Shown here: positions 25,388 to 34,443 of the stretch, piece by piece | Layout: each line of letters begins with the position of its first letter | How positions within the stretch are numbered: position 1 is the first letter of the stretch | NCBI RefSeq assembly: GCF_001639745.1 | Contig: NZ_LTAX01000016.1 | Span: 16,688-80,687 of the forward strand | DNA length: 64,000 bases | Reading direction: 5' to 3' | Source of the DNA: Marinomonas gallaica | Lineage (GTDB): Bacteria > Pseudomonadota > Gammaproteobacteria > Pseudomonadales > Marinomonadaceae | Made by a program: the position numbers and the translations under genes | The notes under the pieces: generated by a model | What the model was told of the DNA's origin: nothing | Database searches by the model: none | Seen by the model: only the letters and a program-made list of their open reading frames with translations

Positions 25388-26185
25388 TTAAGCCAAGGAA
25401 GGCGTTGCTTCGAGTGTTTCGTGGCTGGGTTCACTGGCAAGGAAGCAAGGTTGTTCTGACCAATGTAATAGCTGTAATTCGCCATCCTCATGTTCTACTA
25501 GTGCGGTACAGTGTTCTACCCAGTCCCCATCGTTGCAGTACAACACATCTCCTTGACGCTGAAAGCGTGCAAAATGGATGTGCCCACCAATATACCCGTC
25601 TAGTTTTTTATTTCGTGCAGTTTTGATCGCCGCGGTTTCAAAGCGCGTGATGAACTCTTGTGCTTTACTTACGTGCTGTTTGAGATAGCCTGCAAAAGAC
25701 CAGTAGGGGCGACCAAAGGCGCGCCTAATACGATTGATATGGCGGTTTAAAGACAGCATTAAGCCATGGGCTTTGTCACCAATCGCTAGCATGATAGGGC
25801 TGACTTTTACCATCTGATCGAACTCATCCCCATGGCTAACCAGAAAGCGACGGCCATCCGCTGTGGTGTGGATGGCTTGTTGCTCCAATGCGACGCCTGA
25901 GAGTGTCTGACCACAAAACTGACGAAAGAACGCATCATGGTTCCCTGGGATGTAGGTTACCTTGGTGCCTTGCTTCGCCAACTCTAAAATTCGTTGTACG
26001 ACGTGCTGTTGCGTATCGTTAAAATAAGCGCGTTTGCGCATTTCGATTAGGTCGATGATGTCTCCAACCAAATAGAGATTTTCGGTCTCTATTTTATAGA
26101 GAAAATCGAGTAAATGTTCCGCTTGGCAGGCTTTCGTGCCAAGGTGGACATCTGAAATAAACACCGCGCGGAATTGAGTTTTCAT
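25388..26185 (-). CDS. UDP-2,3-diacylglucosamine diphosphatase-like metallophosphoesterase
   Basis: This 265-residue calcineurin-like phosphoesterase has all metal motifs: FISDVHLGTKACQAEHLL near 9 (D-x-H), VGDIIDLIEMRKRAYF near 40, YIPGNHDAFFRQF near 77, LVSHGDEFDQMVK near 115 and IGGHIHFARFQ near 198 (GHxH). It resembles LpxH in layout but belongs to the longer branch often annotated as UDP-2,3-diacylglucosamine pyrophosphatase. The role in lipid A synthesis is therefore possible but not proven, and other nucleoside-diphosphate substrates are conceivable. It converges with the exonuclease gene. The frame starts at an ATG with AGAGAGGTTAGCC upstream. Confidence 0.8.
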   Translation of the reverse strand: MKTQFRAVFISDVHLGTKACQAEHLLDFLYKIETENLYLVGDIIDLIEMRKRAYFNDTQQHVVQRILELAKQGTKVTYIPGNHDAFFRQFCGQTLSGVALEQQAIHTTADGRRFLVSHGDEFDQMVKVSPIMLAIGDKAHGLMLSLNRHINRIRRAFGRPYWSFAGYLKQHVSKAQEFITRFETAAIKTARNKKLDGYIGGHIHFARFQRQGDVLYCNDGDWVEHCTALVEHEDGELQLLHWSEQPCFLASEPSHETLEATPSLA

Positions 26186-26267
26186 AGGCTAACCTCTCTA
26201 GCTAATAGCTTTAGGCTAGAGAGGTTACGTGACGCTTTCGTGAAGCCTAGATGTCGAATTGATGAGA

Positions 26268-28055
26268 CTAGCTGCAGCAGCGGCTAAGTTCTGCAGGAAT
26301 GTCTTCTTCAAAATGATATTGATAAGGCTGTTGATAGATTTGATTACCGCCTCGTTGCTTGGCTGATTTCTTAGCTTGAGCCGCTAACTCAGCAACGAAA
26401 TGATGGCTATCGCACACCTTAGGGTTTGGGTTCACAACGCCAATGGCCAAACTGAGAACGTCAAAAAAAGCATGATCGCCATCACGGCTTTTAGTCCAAA
26501 TACCACCTTCATCAAGGTCATTAGGGTTGTAGAATTTAACCACTTCCGCTGCAAATCGTTTAAGAATAGTGTGGCATTGATCACACCAATCTTCATCATG
26601 AAAGATCACGACAAAATCATCGCCGCCAACGTGTCCAATGAAGTTCTCTTCTGAGGTTACAACGCTCCGTAAAATACTACCGACCAATTGGATGATGGCA
26701 TCACCTTTAGCGTAGCCATAATAATCATTAAACGGTTTAAAGTTGTTTAAATCAAAATACGCCACATAGAAATCGTGCTCGGATAATAAACGCCGGTCAA
26801 TCTCACGGTTAATCGGCACATTACCTGGCAAAAGTGTGAGAGGATTTGAGTAGGTTGCATTTTGGATTTTGAGTTCTGTAATACGTTTAAGTAAGTCTTT
26901 TAAGTGCCCCAATCCAAAGTATAGGCCTTCATGTACGATCACGATTTCATTATTGACCAAGTCAGTATCTTGATCAGTAAACATCGTCGAAACACTGGCT
27001 AAGGAGACATTGCTTTCGACAATCAGCACATCGGTTGATGTAACCGCTAATGCTGATTTGTTTTCGTACAGTGCGCGGCCGTAAGGGGTGGAGAACAGCT
27101 CATGCAGCGCATGTCGGCGAATAATGCCTAACGGTTTACCATTTTCCACAACTGGCAGCGCGAAAATGCCTTTATTTTCTTTGAATAGCTTTGCAACCTC
27201 GCTCAGAGGACGAGTGCTTTCCACAAAAACAGATTCGCGGCTCAACGATTGAACGGTTTCCTCTTGCTGGGCATGCTGTTTCATGCGCTTCGTCACATGG
27301 TTAAGCAAGTATTCATGCGGCTCTGTATTCGGTAATGGGCTAGGGTGTTGTAAAAAGAAGCCTTGTCCATATTTAACCCCCATTTCAAGAAGCTGATCTA
27401 ATTCTTCTTTATGCTCAATGCCTTCAGCCACTAGCGCGCAGCGTAAACGCTGAGAAATATTGATGATTGAGCGAACGAATTCACGTTTTATGGCGTCCTG
27501 ATGAACCCCTTCAATAAAATGCTTATCAAGCTTTACAATATCAGGCCGTACTTCTGACCAGAGGCGGAGTCCAGAGTAGCCGGCACCCAGATCGTCTATG
27601 GCGACCTGAAACCCCATTTCGCGATAATGCTCAACACTTTGATGAGTCAGGCCATTCTGATCGTAAGGGTGCTTCTCAGACAGCTCGATGACAATGTTGT
27701 GTTGCTTCAATCCAAGGTCTTTCAAAATGGATAAGGTCATACCTTTCTGGTGGTCAGGTGAGCTAAGCAGAGAGGCGCTGACATTTAGAAACAGTTGTCC
27801 CGGAAGTTGCAGTTCGACAAAACGTGAGATGGCGCGCTCTCGGCACAATAACTCAAGCTCGTGTAATCGTCCTTGTGCTTGAGCAAATGGGAACAACACA
27901 TCCGGAGCGAAAAGCTCGGTGTCTTTTGGTCCCCGAGACAGCGCTTCATAGCCGTAGACATGGCCTGACGTCAGGTCATAAATTGGCTGAAATAGAGGCG
28001 TGATAAGACCTTCCTCTAGAATCCTATTGAGTAGTGATGTGCTGTCTAGTTGCAT
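26268..28055 (-). CDS. EAL-CBS-GGDEF cyclic-di-GMP signalling protein
   Basis: I prefer the ATG at 28055 (595 residues, MQLDSTSLLNRILEEGL) to a TTG at 28079; neither has a strong ribosome site. It has no membrane segment. Order: EAL at about 12-240 (TPLFQPIYDLTSGHVYGYEA, AIDDLGAGYSGLRLW, VAEGIEHKEELDQLL), a CBS pair at about 265-385 (SVFVESTRPLSEVAKLF, GIIRRHALHELF), and GGDEF at about 405-585. The cyclase loop reads VGGDDFVVIF (GGDDF instead of GGDEF) and the EAL signature EALSRGP is intact, so phosphodiesterase activity looks more secure than cyclase activity. CBS domains bind adenine nucleotides, suggesting energy or second-messenger input. The EAL-first order is unusual but known. Confidence 0.88.
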   Translation of the reverse strand: MQLDSTSLLNRILEEGLITPLFQPIYDLTSGHVYGYEALSRGPKDTELFAPDVLFPFAQAQGRLHELELLCRERAISRFVELQLPGQLFLNVSASLLSSPDHQKGMTLSILKDLGLKQHNIVIELSEKHPYDQNGLTHQSVEHYREMGFQVAIDDLGAGYSGLRLWSEVRPDIVKLDKHFIEGVHQDAIKREFVRSIINISQRLRCALVAEGIEHKEELDQLLEMGVKYGQGFFLQHPSPLPNTEPHEYLLNHVTKRMKQHAQQEETVQSLSRESVFVESTRPLSEVAKLFKENKGIFALPVVENGKPLGIIRRHALHELFSTPYGRALYENKSALAVTSTDVLIVESNVSLASVSTMFTDQDTDLVNNEIVIVHEGLYFGLGHLKDLLKRITELKIQNATYSNPLTLLPGNVPINREIDRRLLSEHDFYVAYFDLNNFKPFNDYYGYAKGDAIIQLVGSILRSVVTSEENFIGHVGGDDFVVIFHDEDWCDQCHTILKRFAAEVVKFYNPNDLDEGGIWTKSRDGDHAFFDVLSLAIGVVNPNPKVCDSHHFVAELAAQAKKSAKQRGGNQIYQQPYQYHFEEDIPAELSRCCS

Positions 28056-28272
28056 GTCCGTGCCGCTACCGTGTGCCAAGAGTAAGTCGCTATGATATGA
28101 ACGAATGATGACAGATATATGACAATTAGTTGTAAGGCAGGGATTGATTCAAAAACTGAGTGTAAGAATTGAGAGGGCTGATGTTGATCAAGAAAACGGG
28201 AAAGGAGAGCAGAGGAGGTGCTTCGTTATGCTGATCGTATTTTTGTTTTTACTGTTGCGATCAGTAACGAAT

Positions 28273-28290
28273 ATTGGCAAAAATGCCAAT
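28273..28290 (-). terminator. Possible terminator hairpin downstream of the 57-residue gene
   Basis: ATTGGCA-aaaa-TGCCAAT is a perfect 7-bp stem 15 bp past the stop of the small gene. No T-run follows directly on the minus strand, so termination strength is doubtful. Confidence 0.4.
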
Positions 28291-28304
28291 CAAGGACGCC
28301 AAAC

Positions 28305-28478
28305 TTAGTGAGCTGGGTTACCTTGTAGGGGTGCAGAAGTTGAACGTTTGCCAGAAGTTAGAGCAGATTTGATGCGGGCAACAAGAGACTTTACAGCGGC
28401 GGCAACGTATTCACTACGCAGTTGGTAAGCACGTTCTACATAGTATTCTGTATCTAAGTGATCGAATGAGTTGTTCAT
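28305..28478 (-). CDS. 57-residue protein, RSP_7527-like
   Basis: This short gene has 57 codons from the ATG at 28478 with GGAAAAA as a ribosome site. It reads MNNSFDHLDTEYYVERAYQL, then RSEYVAAAVKSLVARIKSAL and a disordered tail TSGKRSTSAPLQGNPAH. The helical core (Y-x-x-x-A-x-x-x-R-x-E-x-x) resembles the small RSP_7527/DUF1127-like family of proteobacterial proteins of unknown function. A hairpin follows the stop. It stands alone between the EAL-CBS-GGDEF gene and the AraC-type regulator gene. Coding is supported by the ribosome site, the amphipathic helix and the following hairpin. Function unknown. Confidence 0.68.
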   Translation of the reverse strand: MNNSFDHLDTEYYVERAYQLRSEYVAAAVKSLVARIKSALTSGKRSTSAPLQGNPAH

Positions 28479-28630
28479 AGTTTTTTCCAGAAAAGTATTG
28501 GCTTTAAGATGATTAAATAGTAATCACTGGCCACTTAATAAACAAACGATCAATTTTCAGTAGATAGATGAAAAAAACTAACCATTTATTTTTTTGTTTT
28601 AATAATCAATTTCTTAGGTTTTTTGGAGTG

Positions 28631-29482
28631 CTAGAGTTGCTGTCTGTACTGCCCAGGTGTGATGTTTTCACAGCGTTTAAAAAATCGTGAGAAATATCCG
28701 GGGTCTTTGAAGCCTAAATCGTACGCAATTTGTTCAACCGATTTCTGGGTATATATTAGATGACGTTTGGCCTCCATTAATAAATGCTCGTGTGTGAGCT
28801 GTATAACGGTCTTGCCAAAAGCGTGTTGGGTGAGCCGGTTGAGCTTTTTATCCGACACATTGAGCTGTGTTGCATAGTCCGCTAATTTCCAATGATCCGT
28901 AAGATGGTTATTCACGAGACTTTTCAATCGCTGCAATGTGAGTTCGTCTTGGGTTTGTCGTTGGGCAACGTTGACTGTGTGGTGTCGCTCGACAAATATC
29001 AGTATGGCTTTTAGTAAATGCTCAATAAGCGTATTTTTATGATCTTTCACATGATGAAATTCATGTTCCAGTAACGTAATCAGTTGCCACAAGTGACTAA
29101 ACTCTTCAGCGTCCCCATTGAAATTAAGGCATCCCGACGTAGTCACAAAGGCACTATTGGCATATTCATCTCCTAATAGCGCATCTGAGATAGATAGCAC
29201 ACGTCCATCTGTTTGAGGGGCAAACCGAAAGCTATGCACGGTACCAGGAGGAATAATGATCCCCCAGCAGCCTTCTAGGAAACGTGTTTGGGTATCTAGT
29301 TGTAGTTGCACCGAGCCACTTTTCAGTAACAGCAGTTGCACTAATTGAGTGTGTTGATGTGCTTTTATATGCCAACCCAAATGGCTACTGCGTGCGGCAA
29401 TATCTTCTATATGAACAAAGTCTGGATGATCGATCCAGCGTCCCTCACCGTATAAACCGAACTGCGGAATTGTCTGATTCAT
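28631..29482 (-). CDS. pobR: AraC/XylS-family regulator, probable activator of pobA
   Basis: The 283-residue product has an N-terminal cupin-like effector domain (WHIKAHQHTQLVQLLLLKSG near 35, CWGIIIPPGTVHSFRF near 70). Its C-terminal AraC DNA-binding domain has two helix-turn-helix motifs: LADYATQLNVSDKKLNRLTQ near 200 and KSVEQIAYDLGFKDPGYFSR near 245, followed by FKRCENITPGQYRQ. It is divergent from pobA, with a 246-bp spacer carrying 21-bp-phased direct repeats. This is the arrangement of the XylS/AraC-type PobR of Pseudomonas, which activates pobA with 4-hydroxybenzoate. The gene name is inferred from context, not from a diagnostic residue. Confidence 0.82.
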   Translation of the reverse strand: MNQTIPQFGLYGEGRWIDHPDFVHIEDIAARSSHLGWHIKAHQHTQLVQLLLLKSGSVQLQLDTQTRFLEGCWGIIIPPGTVHSFRFAPQTDGRVLSISDALLGDEYANSAFVTTSGCLNFNGDAEEFSHLWQLITLLEHEFHHVKDHKNTLIEHLLKAILIFVERHHTVNVAQRQTQDELTLQRLKSLVNNHLTDHWKLADYATQLNVSDKKLNRLTQHAFGKTVIQLTHEHLLMEAKRHLIYTQKSVEQIAYDLGFKDPGYFSRFFKRCENITPGQYRQQL

Positions 29483-29614
29483 AATGTTTCTACTGAAAAA
29501 TTAATGTCATTACCAAAAACCAATAATGCACTTAAAAACCTCTTAAAAGCGCTTTTTTTTGGTTTTTATGTCTTTAAATTACGCTATTTTTATACTTTTT
29601 ATTAAAGCTCTGTC

Positions 29615-29647
29615 TGTCCGAAAAGTACAATTTATTGTCCTGAAAGT
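29615..29647 (+). promoter_or_regulatory. Direct-repeat activator site upstream of pobA
   Basis: TGTCCGAAAAGT at 29615-29626 and TGTCCTGAAAGT at 29636-29647 match at 10 of 12 positions and start exactly 21 bp apart, that is two helical turns. Tandem half-sites with this phasing are the usual binding pattern of AraC-family activators. They end 81 bp before the pobA start codon. A further partial match, TTGTCCATTATTAAG, follows at about 29670. Confidence 0.6.
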
Positions 29648-29722
29648 TCCTGATTATTTTGTTCTTAGTTGTCCATTATTAAGTCATTGAGAAATGATAG
29701 CGAACAAAAATAATACAGGTAA

Positions 29723-30931
<1,209 letters not shown>

Positions 30932-31041
30932 TGATGTAGCCGGAAGGTAGCGATTAAAGAAGCCGGTCATCGTCAAACGGTTGCGATGGAATGTGCATAA
31001 CTTGTTGGCTTTTCAACAAGCATAGTCATGGTTGGTCATGC

Positions 31042-31164
31042 TCAGTTTTTATTCAGAAATTCTTGTAGAAACAGCATGCCAATCATGCCCATACAAACTA
31101 AATACAACAGCATCCAGCGCATCTTCATGCAGTAGGGGCAAGGTTTACGTTTTTTCTTAGCCAT
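31042..31164 (-). CDS. 40-residue membrane protein with CxxC motif
   Basis: This short gene from the ATG at 31164 has AGGAA as a ribosome site 6-7 bases upstream. The product is MAKKKRKPCPYCMKMRWMLL and then a hydrophobic span (YLVCMGMIGMLFLQEF) with a short polar tail. A basic N-terminus with CPYC followed by one membrane helix suggests an N-in anchored protein that might bind a metal or form a disulfide. It lies between pobA (convergent) and a block of intergenic repeats. I know of no function. Confidence rests on the good ribosome site and the protein-like organisation. Confidence 0.55.
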   Translation of the reverse strand: MAKKKRKPCPYCMKMRWMLLYLVCMGMIGMLFLQEFLNKN

Positions 31165-31240
31165 AAGTGTTCCTGCTGAGGCCAAACAAACGCCTCAATA
31201 ATGATATTACCTGATGATGGTAGCAATTATTCCCCTCCAG

Positions 31241-31463
31241 TACGACCCGACACCGTTTGGGGAAGCGATATCGCAATCTTGTGGGGCCGCGCTGCGCGCA
31301 GGAACTTATCTGCATCTTCAGCGGTAGTAAGTTAACCCCGGCTTTTGTAGGCAAGCGAGCTTCCATGCAATTCAATTCGCTTGCGCACATCTTCGGTCGT
31401 GCCTCCCTTCGACCGACAGCGCGAATCAAACACATGGAATCTTTATCAAGATTGGTTTCAATG
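31241..31463. repeat. Tandem intergenic repeat, copy A
   Basis: The unit opens with TACGACCCG and a CCG..GGGGAAGCGAT palindromic head. It then has GAACTTATCTGCATCTTCAG + CGGTAGTAAG and GAGCTTCCATGCAATTCAAT + TCGCTTGCGCACATCTTCGG. The same elements recur in order in copy B. No convincing coding frame spans it. It looks like a REP/BIME-type structured intergenic repeat. Confidence 0.8.
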
Positions 31464-31706
31464 TACGACCCGGCTTCGTCCGGGGAAGCAATCTTGCAAC
31501 CTCAGCAACAATCAGTATGAGCCCCAGTTTTTGTAGAACCGCGCTGTGCGCGGGAACTTATCTGCATCTTCAGCGGTAGTAAGTCTTAACCCCAACTCTT
31601 TTAGACATGGAGCTTCCATGCAATTCAATTCGCTTGCGCACATCTTCGGTCGTCAGCGCGAATCCAAAGCATGAAGCTCCCTTATCAGGACTGAATCCTC
31701 TTTTTT
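31464..31706. repeat. Tandem intergenic repeat, copy B
   Basis: Copy B repeats the elements of copy A in the same order: TACGACCCGG head with CCGGGGAAGCAATC, GCGCGGGAACTTATCTGCAT, TTCAGCGGTAGTAAG and GAGCTTCCATGCAATTCAAT. It has about 20 extra bases near its start (around 31500-31530). It directly abuts copy A, and a third head (TACGACCCGATTGTATCGGGG) begins at 31706. Confidence 0.8.
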
Positions 31707-31732
31707 ACGACCCGATTGTATCGGGGATAGGG
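31706..31732. repeat. Third, partial head of the intergenic repeat
   Basis: TACGACCCG-attgta-TCGGGGATAGG repeats the head motif only; the CCCGA / TCGGG arms can pair. It marks the right boundary of the repeat block, 116 bp before the next gene. A distant relative of the same head occurs at about 33574-33621. Confidence 0.65.
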
Positions 31733-31847
31733 CGTATATGAGCTGGCATAGACTGAGGGGCTAGGCTTGCCAATCACGAATATTAGCAGTAAAAAGAAAG
31801 TCAGAAGGTCGAAAACAGTGCCGCAAGGTCGTTTCATTCGGCCGCTT

Positions 31848-32192
31848 ATGGCGGACATTACCACTCAAGGAGCGAAAGTGTTTATAGCTGTTTATGAGTT
31901 TCAGATAAAAGACAATATGGAATTGCTTTTTCGAGAGGCATGGCTTGAGGTTACCAAATCAATTTACCAGAATTGCGGCAGTTTTGGTTCTAGGCTTCAT
32001 ACATCAGAGACCCCCAATATTCTTATCGGCTATGCCCAATGGCCAAGTCGTGAGCAGTGGGAAAAAGATCATGAGCTGACAGATGCGTTATACGCAAAGG
32101 CTCGTAATGGCATGCGTCGCTGCCTCGTACAGACGAAAACGGTTTACAAACTAGAAGTCTGTGATGATTACTTGCAGACTGTTTTGGCATGA
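31848..32192 (+). CDS. Antibiotic biosynthesis monooxygenase (ABM)-like ferredoxin-fold protein
   Basis: The domain-sized product (114 residues from the ATG at 31848) reads AKVFIAVYEFQIKDNMELLF near 8. It continues with FREAWLEVTKSIYQNCGSFG, TPNILIGYAQWPSREQWEKD near 58 and a final strand KTVYKLEVCDDYLQ. This is the beta-alpha-beta plan of the ABM/dimeric alpha-beta barrel family, small enzymes or scavenging proteins that act as dimers. The open frame extends upstream to a TTG at 31767 (GAGGGG ahead), and a GTG at 31818 (AGAAGG ahead) is also possible. The extra 10-27 residues are basic and not part of the fold. The start is therefore uncertain. The substrate is unknown. Confidence 0.65.
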   Translation: MADITTQGAKVFIAVYEFQIKDNMELLFREAWLEVTKSIYQNCGSFGSRLHTSETPNILIGYAQWPSREQWEKDHELTDALYAKARNGMRRCLVQTKTVYKLEVCDDYLQTVLA

Positions 32193-32332
32193 ATGCGCTA
32201 ACAAAATGCTGTCGCAAGATGATGTGTAATACTTTGCTCTTATGTCGTGCTACTTTCGATGAGTTATCATCTCCAACAATTTATGCTTCAATACGGCCAA
32301 ATTTTTGACCCGCTAGAAGGATAGAATGTTTC

Positions 32333-33499
32333 ATGGATGAGAAGTACGAATATAAAGTACGACAAGTCGAAAAAGATTTGTCAAAAGAGTTTCGTTTTGG
32401 CGAGGGGCGAATCAGCGGAGTCGCGTCGCTTGCACTGGGGATATTGAGTCTTTTAGCTGTTCTAGCGTATTTATATCCTTCCCACCTTACCACGACAGAA
32501 TTACGTCAGATATACGACGCCGAGCAATTACAGATTGTGCTGAAGTACGGCATGTATTTTTCGCTGTTCTTAGGTGTATTAACCTTTTTGCTAAATAAGG
32601 CGAAATATAAAGCACTCGGAATGTGTGGCATTGGACTCACATTATTGGCGTTTACATTGGGCGGCTACAATGTTCCAGTTGGGCCGGTAGAGCCAAAGGC
32701 GCTTTCTCTCGGAGTCGATTGGTTAATTCTGGCGTTTATGGGGTCCGTCTTTATCTTTTTGATTCTGGAAAAGTTATTCCCTCAGTATCGCGATCAACTC
32801 ATTATGCGACCTGAATGGGACATGGATATGTCCTACTTCTGTTTTAACCACTTGGCTATTTCCGCCATTTTATTGTTCGCAAACTATCATACCAGCCACT
32901 TTAGTTGGGCCATGAGCTCTTCCTTCCAAGACACCATTCAATCCGTTCCTGTGTGGATGCAATTTATAGTGATCGTGCTGTGTGCAGATTTTGTCTTGTA
33001 CTGGGAGCATCGTTTGTATCATGAGGTGACGTCGCTCTGGCATATTCATGCGGTACACCATTCAGTAGAACACATGGATTGGCTGGCAGGGTCCCGAGCG
33101 CATTTTATTCAAGTATTTTCAGAGCGTGCGATGGTCATGGTGCCTTTGTATTTGCTAGGCCCAGATGAAGCCGCGTTGAATGCTTATGTTGCCTTTGCGG
33201 CATTACAAGCCATTTTAATCCATTCGAATCTATCTATTCCGTTTGGGCCGCTAAAATACATCTTTGTCACGCCTCAGTTCCATCATTGGCATCATAGCTC
33301 TGAAAAGCCAGCACTTGATACGAATTATTCTGCGCACACGATTTTATTTGATGTGTTGTTTAAAACGATACATATGCCTGGAAAGCATTGGCCTGCGCAG
33401 TTTGGTACGACTGTACGCTTACCTGCATCGGTGATCGGACATCTGCTATATCCATTAGTGGCAAACATGAAAAAGCTAAAAAAACGAACTGTGAGATAG
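32333..33499 (+). CDS. Sterol desaturase / fatty acid hydroxylase family membrane protein
   Basis: The 388-residue integral membrane protein begins with an amphipathic N-terminus. It has hydrophobic spans near 24-45 (GVASLALGILSLLAVLAYLY), 70-88, 100-118 and 133-150. The di-iron histidine clusters of the family are intact: EHRLYHEVTSLWHIHAVHHS near 228 (HxxxH and HxxHH) and PQFHHWHHSSEKP near 315 (HxxHH). Such enzymes hydroxylate or desaturate lipids, carotenoids or sterols at the inner membrane; which one is not visible. It stands alone, and no terminator is seen. Family certain, substrate open. Confidence 0.85.
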   Translation: MDEKYEYKVRQVEKDLSKEFRFGEGRISGVASLALGILSLLAVLAYLYPSHLTTTELRQIYDAEQLQIVLKYGMYFSLFLGVLTFLLNKAKYKALGMCGIGLTLLAFTLGGYNVPVGPVEPKALSLGVDWLILAFMGSVFIFLILEKLFPQYRDQLIMRPEWDMDMSYFCFNHLAISAILLFANYHTSHFSWAMSSSFQDTIQSVPVWMQFIVIVLCADFVLYWEHRLYHEVTSLWHIHAVHHSVEHMDWLAGSRAHFIQVFSERAMVMVPLYLLGPDEAALNAYVAFAALQAILIHSNLSIPFGPLKYIFVTPQFHHWHHSSEKPALDTNYSAHTILFDVLFKTIHMPGKHWPAQFGTTVRLPASVIGHLLYPLVANMKKLKKRTVR

Positions 33500-33573
33500 A
33501 TTGATGTTGGAGAAACACAGTAGGGCTTTTACCGTGATGATGTTAGCAACTATTGATCTCTGACCTTATATGG

Positions 33574-33621
33574 GTCGTACCGTTCGCCTAGGCTCCATTC
33601 GGGGAGCGATCGTTGAATCTT
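33574..33621. repeat. Isolated relative of the intergenic repeat head
   Basis: GTCGTACCG-ttcgcctaggctccattCGGGGAGCGATCG + TTGAATCTT resembles the head of copy A (TACGACCCG ... GGGGAAGCGATATCG ... CAATCTT). It lies just upstream of the 72-residue gene. The match is partial, so relatedness is likely but not certain. Confidence 0.45.
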
Positions 33622-33646
33622 AATACTAACTGTAAAAGGAAACACC

Positions 33647-33865
33647 ATGACTCCAATTTTAAAATCCAAAATCATCGAAGTCTGCGATAAGAAAATCGCC
33701 ACTAAAGGCGAGGGTGTCGGTGTTTCTTTCTATGCTTTCTTCAAGAACAAAAACGATGATCCTAAGTTGTTGATGGAAGCTGCTGAGTGGTGGATTAGAA
33801 CGCATCAGTTAGACCACTTTGAGAAGGCGATGAAGGTCAAAGCTCTGGTTCAATCTGGCGGGTAA
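33647..33865 (+). CDS. Small conserved protein (DUF6500-like)
   Basis: The 72-residue product MTPILKSKIIEVCDKKIATK continues GEGVGVSFYAFFKNKNDDPK, LLMEAAEWWIRTHQLDHFEK and AMKVKALVQSGG. It looks compact and helical with a conserved aromatic patch (AEWWI, DHFEK). From memory it matches the DUF6500 family of small proteobacterial proteins, for which no function is known. AAAGGAAAC precedes the ATG. A strong terminator follows. The gene stands alone between the sterol desaturase family gene and convergent secB. Confidence 0.72.
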   Translation: MTPILKSKIIEVCDKKIATKGEGVGVSFYAFFKNKNDDPKLLMEAAEWWIRTHQLDHFEKAMKVKALVQSGG

Positions 33866-33904
33866 GCAATTCCCGTGCACAGCAAAGTCCTGCAAAACCC
33901 CATA

Positions 33905-33940
33905 AAAAAATCCGATTAAGTCGCCTTAATCGGATTTTTT
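33905..33940. terminator. Bidirectional terminator between the DUF6500-like gene and secB
   Basis: AAAAAATCCGATTAAG / CTTAATCGGATTTTTT is a perfect 16-bp stem with a 4-base loop (tcgc) between convergent genes, 40 bp after the DUF6500-like stop and 24 bp from the secB stop. Confidence 0.93.
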
Positions 33941-33963
33941 ATTTGAAACGTTGGCGGTGGCGA

Positions 33964-34425
33964 TTATTGAGTCGCTTCAGCCGTTTCTTTTTGTTGTTGC
34001 TGTAGGTTTTCTAGGTACAGTGCATCAAAGTTAATTGGCGCAAGCATCACTGGGTTGAAACTGCCTTTCGTGATAACAGAGTCAATCGCTTCACGTGCGT
34101 AAGGAAACAATGTACCAGGGCAGAATGCGCCAAGAGCGTGATGTAGTTGGCGCTCTTCAAAACCAGCAATGGTGAACAATCCACCTTGTAAAACTTGTAC
34201 TAGGTAGGCTGGTTCATCGTTGTTTTTAACGTTCACTGTGATGTCTAGAACGACTTCGTACAGGTTCTCACCTACTTGACGGCTTTTAGTGTTTAGCTCA
34301 AGGCCTACTTCTGGCTTCCACTCTTCTTGGAATACAAGTGGTGAGCGAGGAGATTCAAACGATACATCTTTTAGGAAGATACGTTGAATTTGCAGTTGTG
34401 GTTGAGCTTGGTTTTCTTCAGCCAT
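33964..34425 (-). CDS. secB: Protein-export chaperone SecB
   Basis: SecB is a cytosolic tetrameric chaperone that keeps preproteins unfolded and hands them to SecA. The 153-residue product has the acidic N-terminus and the core strands QPQLQIQRIFLKDVSFESPR, EVGLELNTKSRQVGENLYEV and TVNVKNNDEPAYLVQVLQGG. The C-terminal portion LGAFCPGTLFPYAREAIDSV and FNPVMLAPINFDALYLENLQ is diagnostic. Length matches E. coli SecB (155). It lies in the conserved rhodanese-grxC-secB cluster, 18 bp after grxC, and would be the last gene of that operon here. Confidence 0.96.
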   Translation of the reverse strand: MAEENQAQPQLQIQRIFLKDVSFESPRSPLVFQEEWKPEVGLELNTKSRQVGENLYEVVLDITVNVKNNDEPAYLVQVLQGGLFTIAGFEERQLHHALGAFCPGTLFPYAREAIDSVITKGSFNPVMLAPINFDALYLENLQQQQKETAEATQ

Positions 34426-34443
34426 GATAGTTCCTTGGTTTAT

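Noticed and set aside
31257..31520. 87-codon frame through the repeat block
   Set aside because: It follows repeated non-coding blocks; copy B does not preserve the frame, and no ribosome site or protein family is visible.
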